A DNA stretch of 64,000 bases, from the NCBI GenBank assembly GCA_020349025.1, contig CP070763.1:2003427-2067426 (forward strand), read 5' to 3'. Below, piece by piece: positions 54,361-63,398 of the stretch. The DNA is from Candidatus Latescibacterota bacterium. Its GTDB lineage: Bacteria; Krumholzibacteriota; Krumholzibacteriia; G020349025. The notes beneath the pieces are model-generated. The model saw only the letters and a list, made by a program, of their open reading frames with translations, had not been told where the DNA came from and ran no database searches. The position numbers were made by a program, and so were the translations under genes. How positions within the stretch are numbered: the first letter of the stretch is position 1; each line of letters starts with the position of its first letter.

Positions 54361-55671
54361 TCAGGAGAGCGAGCGCAGGAGCTCCCGCAAGCGCGCGGAA
54401 TCCGTTTCCACGTCGATAGGATCGCGACGCTGCCCGAGTGCGCGTCGGAGCGGCTCCGGCAGCTGCACCTCTTCACCCGTCGCCTCATGCACGACCTCGG
54501 GAAACTTGCCTGGGTGCGCCGTCGCCAGGAGAATCGCGGGCCGAAAACGTGCATGGCGCCGGCGCGCGACGAGCCCCACGGCGGTGTGCGGACAGAGCAC
54601 GCGTCCGGTCGCCACGTAGGTGTCGCGAATCGCCCGCCGCGTCTGGGTATCGTCCACGCTCTCGGCGACCACCTCGTGCCGCAACGCTCCAACCTTGCCC
54701 TGATGCAGCGCGATGATCCGTTTGGCGTTGCTCGGGTCGCCGACGTCCATGGCGTTGCTGAGCGTGGGCACCGCCTCGCGCGGCTCGAGCCGACCACTTT
54801 GCAGGTAGCGCGCGAAGGTATCGTTGCGATTCGTCGCCGCCAGCAGGCACGCGATCGGTGCGCCGCTTCGACGCGCCCACAGCCCAGCGGTCAGGTTCCC
54901 CAGGTTCCCCGAGGGCACCACCACGAGTGGCTCGGCCAGCTCGGGCGAGGGCGTCACCTCGCCCAACGCCGCCGCGAGCTCGAGACTGGCGTGGACGTAG
55001 TAGCTGATCTGCGGCAACAGCCGCCCCACGTTGATCGAGTTCGCAGACGTCAGCTCCAGGTCGCGCGTCAGCGCGGTGTCGCGGAAGGCCGCCCTCACCA
55101 TGCGTTGGCAGTCGTCGAAGGTCCCCGCGACGCGCAGGGCGTGCACGTTCCCGGGTGCGGACGTCAGCTGTGCTTCCTGGAGTGGGCTCACCTTTTCGGC
55201 GGGATAGAGAAGAACGACACGCACGCCCTCGAGGCCACTGAATGCGTGCGCCACCGCCGAGCCGGTGTCCCCCGACGTGGCGACGAGAACCGTGACGGTC
55301 GCACCCGGGTTGCGCAGACGCCAGAGAGCACGCGCCATGAAACGCGCGCCAAAATCCTTGAAGGCCCCGGTGGGGCCGTGAAAGAGCTCGAGAAGCCAGG
55401 TGCCCTCATCCAGCCGCGTCAGCGGCACGGGGAAGTCGAACGCCTCCTGGCACAACGCCGCCGTCGCCTGCGTACCGAGCTCCGCATCCAACCAGGCGCC
55501 CAGGGCCGCGCGCGCGCGCGCGGCGAAGCTGGCATGACGCACCCCCGGCGGATCGAACGGCGGGATGCTCTCCGGCACGTAGAGACCCCCATCTGGCGCT
55601 TGGCCGCGAAACAGCGCCTCGCGAAACGAGACGCTCGGCCCCTCACCGGATGTGCTGCGAAACGAAACCAC
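54361..55671 (-). CDS. thrC: Threonine synthase
   Basis: 436 residues from GTG 55671, which has GAGGA five bases upstream. VSFRSTSGEGPSVSFREALF begins the E. coli-type N-terminal domain. LFHGPTGAFKDFGARFMARA holds the PLP Lys, VLVATSGDTGSAVAHAF the phosphate-binding loop and LTSANSINVGRLLPQISYYV a conserved block. It converts O-phosphohomoserine to threonine. No thrA or thrB lies in the window. About 105 bases upstream is an intrinsic terminator inside a structured leader, preceded by a 37-codon ORF: a possible attenuation arrangement. The frame remains open upstream to 56007 but has no similarity there. Confidence 0.94.
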   Translation of the reverse strand: MVSFRSTSGEGPSVSFREALFRGQAPDGGLYVPESIPPFDPPGVRHASFAARARAALGAWLDAELGTQATAALCQEAFDFPVPLTRLDEGTWLLELFHGPTGAFKDFGARFMARALWRLRNPGATVTVLVATSGDTGSAVAHAFSGLEGVRVVLLYPAEKVSPLQEAQLTSAPGNVHALRVAGTFDDCQRMVRAAFRDTALTRDLELTSANSINVGRLLPQISYYVHASLELAAALGEVTPSPELAEPLVVVPSGNLGNLTAGLWARRSGAPIACLLAATNRNDTFARYLQSGRLEPREAVPTLSNAMDVGDPSNAKRIIALHQGKVGALRHEVVAESVDDTQTRRAIRDTYVATGRVLCPHTAVGLVARRRHARFRPAILLATAHPGKFPEVVHEATGEEVQLPEPLRRALGQRRDPIDVETDSARLRELLRSLS

Positions 55672-55778
55672 GGCATTCCTCGATCGTCGATCCGACTGCG
55701 CGAGACGAGTCGTTGTACCACACGGATCACGGCCTGGCGAGGCACGGACGGCACGTTGGCATGCCCACCACAGCGAGA

Positions 55779-55809
55779 AAAAGCGGGACGGCCAGAGGAC
55801 GTCCCGCTC
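55779..55809 (-). terminator. Intrinsic terminator in the thrC leader
   Basis: On the minus strand AGCGGGACG (5' arm at 55809-55801) and CGTCCCGCT (55791-55783) pair perfectly over 9 bases with a 9-base loop, followed directly by TTTTTCTC. This is the only textbook hairpin plus T-run in the window. It lies about 108 bases before the thrC start codon. Confidence 0.85.
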
Positions 55810-55811
55810 GA

Positions 55812-55884
55812 GATGGTCTCGGGTAGCCCCGAGACAGGCTCGGGGACGATGCCGAATCCCGAAGCTACTGCATGAGAACCATCT
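55812..55884 (-). promoter_or_regulatory. Structured leader RNA upstream of the thrC terminator (possible attenuator)
   Basis: Nested pairings are visible on the minus strand. AGATGGTTCTC (55884-55874) pairs with GAGACCATCT (55821-55812). Inside lie GTAG/CTAC and the hairpin CCCCGAG-CCTGT-CTCGGGG (55846-55828). Alternatives exist: CTCGGG can pair with CCCGAG further down, and CGTCCC near 55849 can pair with GGGACG of the terminator's 5' arm. Mutually exclusive helices next to a terminator are the hallmark of an attenuator or riboswitch. No known riboswitch class is recognised. Confidence 0.5.
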
Positions 55885-55909
55885 TTCTCGTGGCCGACAG
55901 CTCGGCCGT

Positions 55910-56023
55910 TCAGAAGCGCTCCGCGCCGACGCCTGTCTCCCGCACCGGCGCTGCGGTGGACTCTTCGACACACGTGCGCGAAATGGAGAAAGCGAGTGTG
56001 ACGGCAAGGCAAGAACGCTTCAT
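55910..56023 (-). CDS. Small ORF (37 aa) upstream of thrC, leader peptide or secreted peptide
   Basis: ATG 56023 is preceded by a very strong Shine-Dalgarno, AAGGGGGG, three bases upstream, unusual for a chance ORF. The product starts MKRSCLAVTLAFSISRTCVE and is 37 residues. It has four Thr but no run of Thr or Ile codons, so it is not a classical thr leader. The hydrophobic N-terminus could also be a signal peptide. Its stop lies 26 bases before the structured element. It is downstream of the PBP gene on the same strand. I judge translation likely and function unknown. Confidence 0.5.
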   Translation of the reverse strand: MKRSCLAVTLAFSISRTCVEESTAAPVRETGVGAERF

Positions 56024-56273
56024 AGTCCCCCCTTGAAGCGTGGGGATCGATTGCCGGCTGGGCGGTCTCGCGGCCGGTCGCGGCACCACCTTGCGACTCC
56101 GATCCGGGGGGATGGATTCGGAAGCGCGCACACAGGGGCCGCGGCCGCGACACGCCAATCCCACTCGTGGCAGATGTTGGCGCGATGCTGTCGATCCAAC
56201 TAGAAAGGATAATCCTCTCGCGCCCGGCGTTCAAGCGTCGGCTGGCCCGGTCGCGCGGGGTGGGGGCTGGACG

Positions 56274-56289
56274 GCCGGCCCAGGCCGGC
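56274..56289 (-). terminator. Weak hairpin after the PBP gene
   Basis: A short G+C palindrome (GCCGGC repeated around a 4-base loop) lies about 11 bases after the PBP stop without a T-run. It may slow transcription, but evidence is thin. Confidence 0.3.
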
Positions 56290-56299
56290 TGGAGGATCC

Positions 56300-59200
56300 T
56301 CAGCGGGCGTCGGCTGGGCCCGCGTCCGCCTGGCGCACGTCGTTCGAGACCAGAGGCTCGATTGCAGGCGCGAGCACCTTGAAGGCCTGCAGCGCCAGCG
56401 CGCTGGTGAAGGAGTAGTCGCGCGCGGCCTCACCCGGAACCAGTGCCGTCACGACGCCGTAGTGGTGCTCACCGAGGAAGAAGACGAAGGAAGCGGTGCG
56501 GTTGACGACACGCGACGAGAGGAGCTCGCCGCTCGAGCCGAAGCGCTCGAAGCGATTGTCCCCCGAACCCGTTTTGCCGCCGATCGCAACGCGGCCCGCT
56601 TCCGTGTGCTGCAGGGCACCGCGCACGCGCCGTCCCGTGCCGTTCTGCACCACGTCTTGCATCAGCTGTTTGAGCACCTCCGCCGCCGCTTCCGGCATCA
56701 CGCGCTCGGACGGCGCGGGTGACGCTTCGAAGTGTGTCTCGAACGGTGTCTTCTCGCCGAAGTGGATGGCCTGCACACGCAGCACCGGAGCACGCAAGCC
56801 TCCATTCTGGAGAATCCCGACGAACTCGGCCAGCGCGGTGGGCCGATCGGCTGAGCTCCCGATCGCCGTCGCCAGCGAGGGCACGAGTGAGTCGAAGGGA
56901 TAGCCGAGCTTCTGCCACGAGGCATGGATGCGGTCGAAGGCGCGTCGTTCCAGCTCGGTGCGCAGCCGCAGCCTCTGCGCTCGCCACGCGCCCTTGCGGA
57001 ACAACCAGTCGTACGCCTCGCGGCGTGCTACGGCGCTGCGCTCGACCAGATCGGACCAGGTCGCGTTTGGATTGCCGATGCGGTCGCGCACGAACCAGAT
57101 CGCGAGCGGCTCCCGTTTCATGAGCCACGCTTGATCGCTCAGACCGCGGCCACGGCGTGCATGGGTCACGTAGTAGCGTTGCATCGCCGCATCGACCTTG
57201 CGCTGCGGAAAGACGCGGCGCGCCGCACGGCGCAGCTCCTCCAGAGACGCCTCCGGATGCGTGCCCAGGTGGAAGATCGCAAAGCGCTCGAGCGCACGCT
57301 TGTCCTCACCCACCAGCGCGCGGATCGCACTGTTCGCTTCCAGGCTGCCGTATCTCCTGTAGGCGCGCCGGAGATGCTCGCGCGACTCGCGCTCCACCGC
57401 GGCGTCGAGAAGCTCGCGCCGATCCGCGTGCGTTTGATCGTCGAGGATGGAGGCTTCGTCGTAGCCGAGCTCCGCCGTGTAGTAGCGCACCATGTCACGC
57501 ATGAGACGGATGAAGACCAGGTTCACGGAGTGTCGGAACGCCGTTCGTAGCGTGATCACATCGTCGAAACGGCCGTCGAAGTTCTGGAAGGAGTGCATGC
57601 CTCCTCCGGTAAAGAACGTGACCCCAGGGTCGGCGGAGAAACCACGGCTGAGACTGGCCCACAACATGCGCTCCAACGAGGCGCCGGGGTGGTAGCGCAG
57701 GTAGCCGACGCTCCAGCGCGTGATCGGGTCGAGCCCCGCCTTCTGCAGCCTGCGCAGCTTCGCCTTCGAGCTGCCCCTGTAGCGTTCGCGCAGCTCCGAG
57801 ACGATCATCAGGTAGGTGGCGAGCGTACGCAGCTTCGCCGTGGAGCCGAACTCGAGCTTGGCGTCCTCGTTCAGGTCCAGAGCCCGATCGAGGTTGTCGG
57901 CCTGGACGAGCAGTCGATTGCCGTTCGTGTCGCTCTCGTAGAGTGTGAAGGAGTACGCCACCTGAGCCGGGTCGTTGCTCGCCAGGAGGCGATCCGTGAG
58001 GAACCCGTTGTCGCGCAGGAACGTGGGGTTGTGCAGCTTCCGCAGCGTGTTCATCACCTCGATTTGCGCCGCAACGTCCAGGGTCGTGCGCACGCGCAGG
58101 TCGAGGTGATCGAGCTCGTAGAGGCTGCGGACGCCGAGCATCGCCAGGAGATCCGTACGGATCGCGTTCGCGGCCTTGCGCTCGCCGAAGCGCACTTGGT
58201 GCCGGCGTGGTGCACGCTCGCGCAGCGCCAGTGGAGCAACCCGCGCCGCCGCCGCGAGGCGATGGCTGATGATGCCTTCGCGCGCGAGCTCGCGTAGATA
58301 GAACTCGATGCGCCGCTCGAGCGCGGCGGGAGCCTCGTCCAGATAAAGCGCCGGGCGTCGCGTGGCGAGTAGCAGCGCGAGCGCCTGTTTGAAGCTCTCC
58401 CCCTTGCGCCCGACGCGGTCGCCATCCTCCGGTAGCGACAGGTCCACGACCAGCTGCTCGAGCGACTTGCCGAACCAGACCCACATCCCCTCGCCGAGAC
58501 CGGCGACCTCCCCCGTACCCGGGGCCGCACCCAGGGGCAGACCGTTCAGGTAGTCCACGACGACGCGGCGGCGCGGCCCAAGGGTGTTGCTTCCGTCGCG
58601 ATACGCGCTCACCGAAGCGGCGGTCATCTGGCGCAGCTTGTCGAAGACACCCGATGTGCGCCCGTTCGGTGAGTGCCGGAACTTCTGCACCTGTGTGGCC
58701 AGAGTGCTGCCGCCGGAGCGGTTGCCGGTGCCGAACATCTTGTCGAGCACGTAGCGCCAGCCGGAGATCACGAGCCGGTCCCACTCGAGCGCGGGATTCA
58801 GGTGTGGTCGCGTCTCGTCGAGCAGCTGGCGGTTCTCGACGTAGAGAAGCGCTTGCACGACGACGGGAGGAATGTCGATGAACTCGCGAAAGAGGTTGCG
58901 CATCGGCCGCGCATCGTAGACGGCCTGCCCCGTCACGTCCTCGATCAGGAGCGCGGGCTCGCTCTTCTCGTCATAGGGGGGAGTGATCCCACGTTGCGCC
59001 AGATCCCTCAGTTGTGGCGACGGATCGGCTTGTCGCGCCACGGGGAAGCCGCACGCGTCGAGCCGCTCCTGCATGCCGCCGAGCGCCGTGTAGCCGTGGC
59101 GGATATCGTACGGCCCCTCGGCTGCGCGCACCGGCGCTGGACTGGCGCCTTCGCGCACCTCCCAGGTGAGGCGCGCCGCATAGCTCGACAGCCAGCGCGA

Positions 59201-59440
59201 CTGCAGCGTCGAGGTGTGGACCTCCCACAGCAGGAAACCGAGGAACCCGAGCAGCAGAAGCACGCCGCCGAGACGCAGCGAGGTGCGCGCGCGCGCAAGC
59301 GGGAGTCCTTTGCCGCGCCAGATCGGTACGACGCGCGCCGGCGCCTCCGGAACCACCGGTGCTTGCACCTCGGACTCTGCTCGGGATGGAGCCGACCCCA
59401 TGTTGGCGTCCAATGCACTCCAATGCGGCCATCCGTCCAT
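56300..59440 (-). CDS. Large class A penicillin-binding protein with an insert in the transpeptidase domain
   Basis: 1046 residues. One membrane helix (about 49-67, LGGVLLLLGFLGFLLWEV). The glycosyltransferase domain has LYVENRQLLDE with the catalytic Glu and GGSTLATQVQKF at residue 243. The transpeptidase motifs are STAK at 533, SVN at 638 and KTG at 956. SVN and KTG are 318 residues apart against about 125 in E. coli PBP1b, so about 190 extra helical, Arg-rich residues are inserted. It polymerises and cross-links peptidoglycan in the periplasm. ATG 59440 is chosen over 59395 on weak grounds. It diverges from thiL. Confidence 0.88.
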   Translation of the reverse strand: MDGWPHWSALDANMGSAPSRAESEVQAPVVPEAPARVVPIWRGKGLPLARARTSLRLGGVLLLLGFLGFLLWEVHTSTLQSRWLSSYAARLTWEVREGASPAPVRAAEGPYDIRHGYTALGGMQERLDACGFPVARQADPSPQLRDLAQRGITPPYDEKSEPALLIEDVTGQAVYDARPMRNLFREFIDIPPVVVQALLYVENRQLLDETRPHLNPALEWDRLVISGWRYVLDKMFGTGNRSGGSTLATQVQKFRHSPNGRTSGVFDKLRQMTAASVSAYRDGSNTLGPRRRVVVDYLNGLPLGAAPGTGEVAGLGEGMWVWFGKSLEQLVVDLSLPEDGDRVGRKGESFKQALALLLATRRPALYLDEAPAALERRIEFYLRELAREGIISHRLAAAARVAPLALRERAPRRHQVRFGERKAANAIRTDLLAMLGVRSLYELDHLDLRVRTTLDVAAQIEVMNTLRKLHNPTFLRDNGFLTDRLLASNDPAQVAYSFTLYESDTNGNRLLVQADNLDRALDLNEDAKLEFGSTAKLRTLATYLMIVSELRERYRGSSKAKLRRLQKAGLDPITRWSVGYLRYHPGASLERMLWASLSRGFSADPGVTFFTGGGMHSFQNFDGRFDDVITLRTAFRHSVNLVFIRLMRDMVRYYTAELGYDEASILDDQTHADRRELLDAAVERESREHLRRAYRRYGSLEANSAIRALVGEDKRALERFAIFHLGTHPEASLEELRRAARRVFPQRKVDAAMQRYYVTHARRGRGLSDQAWLMKREPLAIWFVRDRIGNPNATWSDLVERSAVARREAYDWLFRKGAWRAQRLRLRTELERRAFDRIHASWQKLGYPFDSLVPSLATAIGSSADRPTALAEFVGILQNGGLRAPVLRVQAIHFGEKTPFETHFEASPAPSERVMPEAAAEVLKQLMQDVVQNGTGRRVRGALQHTEAGRVAIGGKTGSGDNRFERFGSSGELLSSRVVNRTASFVFFLGEHHYGVVTALVPGEAARDYSFTSALALQAFKVLAPAIEPLVSNDVRQADAGPADAR

Positions 59441-59512
59441 GACGGTCGTCGCGACCTGCGTGCGAACCAGCGCCGACGAGGACCACCCGTGGGGGCTGCG
59501 GGCTACCGCTGC

Positions 59513-59529
59513 ATTGTGTGGGGCACAAT
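59513..59529 (+). promoter_or_regulatory. Inverted repeat between PBP and thiL genes
   Basis: ATTGTG and CACAAT flank a 5-base centre TGGGG, in the 290-base divergent gap. The size and symmetry suit a dimeric repressor site, but no regulator is known and a 6-bp arm can occur by chance. Confidence 0.25.
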
Positions 59530-59730
59530 CAAAGCCTATCACAGCCGGGGCCTCTGATGGGGCGCTTGACCGGCTTCTTCCCCGAAACGCTCTGGTGTGC
59601 GGCGATCGACGGGCTGCTATCGTACGGCGCGAGGCTCGACGGTCGGCGTCAATCGAGAGCGAGCGAGCTCGAGCGATGCGTCGCACTCGACCGGCGCATC
59701 GAAACAGGGCCTCTGACACGAGGTGTTCTC

Positions 59731-60768
59731 ATGCAGCGTAGCTCCAGCGCTCCGCTCAGAAGAGGGCGGGCCCGCTCGGCTGTCGCGACGCTTGCCGACC
59801 TGGGTGAGATGCGCCTGATCGAACGCCTCGGGTCACTCCTCCCGCGCGAGCCGGGTTGGGTGGTGGCGGGCCGGGGCGAGGATGACACCGCCGTGCTCGA
59901 AGGTCCCGGACGCCATCTCACGCTCTTGACGTGCGACGTCCAGGAGGAGGGGCGCCATTTCGAGCGTTCCTGGATCGACCCTCGAACCCTCGGGCGGCGC
60001 GCCGCGGCGGTCAACTTGAGCGACATCGCAGCCATGGGTGGGGAGCCGCGCGTGGCCCTGGCGTCGCTCATGCTGCCGGCCGATCTGGAGCTGCGATGGT
60101 TCGATGGCATCCTGCGCGGGCTCGGAGAAGGCCTCGCGGCCTACGGCGCCGCGCTCGTCGGCGGGAATCTGTCGCAAACGGCGCAGCGGCTCGCCATCGA
60201 CATCACCCTCTTGGGTCGTGTGACACGTCGGCGCCTCACACGCCGCCGGGGCGCGCGCCCCGGGGACCGCATCCTGGTGACGGGATGGCCGGGAGAAAGC
60301 GCCGCAGGTCTGGCTCTCCTGCAGGCGCGTGCGCCGCGCGGCAAGCTGCAGCGACGTCATCTCGAGCCGGAGCCTCGAGTGCGAGCCGGGCAGGCGCTCG
60401 CGGCGGGCGGGGTGACGGCAATGATCGACATCAGCGACGGCATCGCCACCGATCTCAGCCACCTGTGTGACGCGAGCGGTGTCGACGCGGAGGTCGATCT
60501 CTCCGACGTGCCGGTCTCCGGGGTGATGCGGCGCGCGGCGACCCGTCTCGGTGCCGAGGCCCACGCCTGGATCCTGAACGGCGGTGAGGCGTACGAGCTC
60601 CTCTGCACCGCTCCACCCCGTCGCGTCGCACGCTTGCGGCGAGCGCTCGGCGACCTGCCTCTGACCGATATCGGGGTCGTCCTCCCCGCACGCTCCGGAC
60701 GCTGGCTCCTGCACGACGCCGATCGCCACCCGCTGCGCACTGGCGGCTACGAGCACTTCGCACGCTGA
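59731..60768 (+). CDS. thiL: Thiamine-monophosphate kinase
   Basis: 345 residues. GRGEDDTAVLEGPGRHLTLL and CDVQEEGRHFERSWIDP are the N-terminal ATP/Mg blocks; NLSDIAAMGGEPRVALASLM is the AIRS-type core motif, GDRILVTGWPGESAAGL the linker and MIDISDGIATDLSHLC the C-terminal metal-binding motif. It phosphorylates thiamine monophosphate to the diphosphate cofactor. ATG 59731 has GAGGTG 6 bases upstream; about 25 residues precede the usual ThiL start (MRLIERL), so an ATG near 59809 is a second candidate. The next gene is 159 bases downstream. No other thiamine genes are present. Confidence 0.93.
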   Translation: MQRSSSAPLRRGRARSAVATLADLGEMRLIERLGSLLPREPGWVVAGRGEDDTAVLEGPGRHLTLLTCDVQEEGRHFERSWIDPRTLGRRAAAVNLSDIAAMGGEPRVALASLMLPADLELRWFDGILRGLGEGLAAYGAALVGGNLSQTAQRLAIDITLLGRVTRRRLTRRRGARPGDRILVTGWPGESAAGLALLQARAPRGKLQRRHLEPEPRVRAGQALAAGGVTAMIDISDGIATDLSHLCDASGVDAEVDLSDVPVSGVMRRAATRLGAEAHAWILNGGEAYELLCTAPPRRVARLRRALGDLPLTDIGVVLPARSGRWLLHDADRHPLRTGGYEHFAR

Positions 60769-60927
60769 GCGCTGCGCGCATCGCCATGCGGCGCGACGCC
60801 GGTCCGGAGGCGCCTGCCAACGTGCGAGCCCCGTCACACGCGGTCTGGAATCGCAACGGAGCGAAGCCTCGCTTCCTGACGCTCCGTGGTACATCGTATG
60901 CTCTTCCGTGCGCGAACTGGAGGGCGC

Positions 60928-62805
60928 ATGCGCAAGCCCCGAACACTGTGCGAGCTTTTCCAATACTCGCTGGCCGATCGCCCGCGCGAGCGAGCCTACC
61001 TGCACAAGGTCCAAGGCAGCTACCGACCCGTCTCGAGCCGCGCTTTCGCAGACCGTGTCGAGGTGATCGCGGCGGCGCTGCGTCAGATCGGCGTGCAACC
61101 TGGCGACCGCGTCGCGATCCTCGCCCCCAACCGACTCGAGTGGGCGGCCGCCGACTACGCCATCCTGCACTGCGGAGCCGTGACCGTTCCGCTCTACCCC
61201 ACGCTCCAGCCTGCAGCGGTGCAGCACATCTTGAACGACTGCGGTGCGATGGCGGCGTTCGTCGCCGACGCCGAGCAGCTGCAGAAGCTCGGCACCTCGA
61301 AAGACCTCCCGCACCTGCAGTACGCCATCCTCTTCGACCCTCCGGCGCCGCAGACGGAAGGACCGCGACACATCCTGTCTCTCGGCGAGTTCGAAACGAG
61401 AGGCGCCGCGACACACGATCCGGAGGTTTTCACCCGCACCTGGGCGGCGGTGACGCCCGACACTCTGGCCACGCTGATCTACACGTCGGGAACCACGGGC
61501 GTCCCGAAGGGCGTGATGCTGACGCACGCCAACATCGTCTCCAATGTTCTGACCGTGCTGCAGCGGCTGCCGATCGGCCCGACCGACTCCTGTCTGTCGT
61601 TTCTACCTCTGTCGCACATCTTCGAGCGCATGGCAGGGCACTTCACGATGTGGCACGCGGGGACGTGCATCGCCTTCGCCGAGAACGTCGAGGCCGTGCC
61701 GCAGAACCTGGTCGAGGTGCGTCCGACGATCCTGATCAGCGTGCCGCGCCTGTACGAGAAGATGAATGCGCGCGTGCTGGCAGCGATCGCCGAAGCGCCC
61801 CCGCTGCGGCAGAAGCTCTTCGCGTGGGCGACCGACGTCGGGCGGCGCAAGGTGCAGGCGCAGCAGGCGGAGCGCAGTTTGCCCCCATGGCTGCACCTGC
61901 AGTACGCCATCGCGGATCGACTGGTCTTCGCGAAGCTGCGTGAACGCCTGGGTGGGCGCATTCGTTTCATGGTTTCGGGCGGCGCGCCGCTCGCGCCGGC
62001 CATTGCGGAGTTCTTCCACGCTGCAGGGCTGTTCATCCTCGAGGGGTACGGGCTCACGGAGACTTCACCGGTGATCGCGGTCAACCCGATCGATCGACCG
62101 CGGATCGGCACGGTCGGCCCTGTGCTTGATGGCGTCGAGCTGCGCCTAGCCGAGGATGGAGAGATCCTCGTGCGCGGCCCCAACGTCATGCAGGGTTATT
62201 TCGGCTTGCGGGAGGAAACGGAGGCGGCCCTGCGTGACGGCTGGTTCCACACCGGGGACGTGGGCCAGGTCGACGCCAACGGCTACCTGCGCATCACCGA
62301 CCGCATCAAGGATCTGATCGTCACCGCGGGGGGCAAGAACGTCGCGCCGCAACCGATCGAGTCGCGCCTCAAATCGTCTCGATTCATCGCCGAGGTCGTT
62401 CTCGTCGGCGATCAGCGCAAGTACGTGTCGGCGCTCCTCGTGCCGCAGTTCGCCAACCTCGAGGCGCACGCGCGTACGCTGGGTGTCGAGCACAAGTCGG
62501 CGCAGGAACTCGTTCGAGCGCCCGAGATCGTACAGCTGTACGAGAAGCTCCTCGGCGCGCTCAACGTGCGCCTGGCGCCGTACGAGCGCATCAAGCGCTT
62601 CCGCCTCCTCGAACGCGAGCTGCAGCTGGAGACGGGTGAGATCACACCCACCATGAAAGTGAAGCGCAACGTCGTCGCACGCACACACGCCGACCTGATC
62701 GAGAGCTTGTACGCAAGGTCGCCGCACGAAGGCGTCGGTTGCCCGCCCACGGACGCCGGCGAGCTCGAAGACTCGCTCGCCGGCGACAGCGCCTCAAAAA
62801 GCTGA
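60928..62805 (+). CDS. Long-chain fatty acid-CoA ligase (AMP-forming)
   Basis: 625 residues. YTSGTTGVPKGVMLTHANI (P-loop), GYGLTETSPVIAVNP (adenylation motif), WFHTGDVGQVDANGYLRITD with RIKDLIVTAGGKNVAP (hinge and C-domain) identify an acyl-adenylating enzyme. The size and the FACL-like LSHIFERMAGHF block point to long-chain acyl-CoA synthetases of the FadD15 type. It activates fatty acids for degradation or lipid synthesis at the membrane. GGAGG lies four bases before ATG 60928. There is no fad cluster nearby. Confidence 0.94.
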   Translation: MRKPRTLCELFQYSLADRPRERAYLHKVQGSYRPVSSRAFADRVEVIAAALRQIGVQPGDRVAILAPNRLEWAAADYAILHCGAVTVPLYPTLQPAAVQHILNDCGAMAAFVADAEQLQKLGTSKDLPHLQYAILFDPPAPQTEGPRHILSLGEFETRGAATHDPEVFTRTWAAVTPDTLATLIYTSGTTGVPKGVMLTHANIVSNVLTVLQRLPIGPTDSCLSFLPLSHIFERMAGHFTMWHAGTCIAFAENVEAVPQNLVEVRPTILISVPRLYEKMNARVLAAIAEAPPLRQKLFAWATDVGRRKVQAQQAERSLPPWLHLQYAIADRLVFAKLRERLGGRIRFMVSGGAPLAPAIAEFFHAAGLFILEGYGLTETSPVIAVNPIDRPRIGTVGPVLDGVELRLAEDGEILVRGPNVMQGYFGLREETEAALRDGWFHTGDVGQVDANGYLRITDRIKDLIVTAGGKNVAPQPIESRLKSSRFIAEVVLVGDQRKYVSALLVPQFANLEAHARTLGVEHKSAQELVRAPEIVQLYEKLLGALNVRLAPYERIKRFRLLERELQLETGEITPTMKVKRNVVARTHADLIESLYARSPHEGVGCPPTDAGELEDSLAGDSASKS

Positions 62806-62870
62806 GCCGTCCGCCTCGCAGGGGCACGCGACGCGGCAGCCGACCACTTCCGAAACCCGAGCCGCGATGA

Positions 62871-63218
62871 TCACGACTTCGAAGCGTGTGCAGCCGCCTC
62901 GTCGGCTTTCTTGACGGCGCGACGCAGGATGTGTTTCTGCTTGTGGATGGCGTGGCGGATTTCGTGCAGCCTTGCCTTGTCGTGCGCCGCCAACGCCTCG
63001 TCGCGCTCCTTCTTGAGCGCTTTGATCTTCTGCTTGATCGCGGTTTTGTCGATATCGACCGCAGCGTGGGCGTGCGTGTCGATCCCGAGCTTCTCGGCGA
63101 GTACTTCGACGAGCTGCTCTTTCTTCATCGACGTTACACCATCGACATCGGGAAACTTCGCCGCAATCTCCTCGCGCAGCTTCCCCGCCGTCATCTTCTT
63201 GATCTCTTTGTAGTCCAT
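62871..63218 (-). CDS. Small Rho N-terminal-like/coiled-coil protein
   Basis: 115 residues. The first 45 (YKEIKKMTAGKLREEIAAKF, then SMKKEQLVEVLAEKLG) resemble the Rho N-terminal/SAP-like helix-turn-helix found in small DNA/RNA-binding proteins. The rest is a highly charged helix (AIKQKIKALKKERDEALAAH, HKQKHILRRAVKKADEAAAH) that probably forms a coiled coil. AGGAGG lies 5 bases before ATG 63218 and a TATAAT-containing promoter candidate is upstream. It is convergent with the acyl-CoA ligase. Nucleic-acid binding is inferred from the N-terminal fold. Confidence 0.75.
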   Translation of the reverse strand: MDYKEIKKMTAGKLREEIAAKFPDVDGVTSMKKEQLVEVLAEKLGIDTHAHAAVDIDKTAIKQKIKALKKERDEALAAHDKARLHEIRHAIHKQKHILRRAVKKADEAAAHASKS

Positions 63219-63301
63219 CAGCTCCTCCTGCAGACGGAATGCCCGTCGGCCGGCACACGCCCGCGTCTTCGAATCGCAGATCCAATGCGGACCGGGTGGG
63301 G

Positions 63302-63330
63302 ATTATAGGTGGCGACCGGCTGGGAGGAAA
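63302..63330 (-). promoter_or_regulatory. Putative promoter of the Rho-N-like gene
   Basis: On the minus strand a perfect TATAAT (63307-63302), a 17-base spacer and TTTCCT (63330-63325), about 84 bases before ATG 63218. The -10 is exact and stands out in G+C-rich DNA; the -35 is poor. Confidence 0.45.
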
Positions 63331-63332
63331 GC

Positions 63333-63352
63333 CCACTCCCCTTCGGGAGTGG
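63333..63352 (-). terminator. Terminator-like hairpin after the phosphatase gene
   Basis: CCACTCCC and GGGAGTGG pair perfectly over 8 bases with a 4-base loop, about 47 bases past the phosphatase stop, followed on the minus strand by GCTTTCC. The T-run is short. Confidence 0.5.
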
Positions 63353-63398
63353 AGCGCGGGTGCGGCGCTCCGGGTGGAGAGGTGTGACGAGCTCGAAG

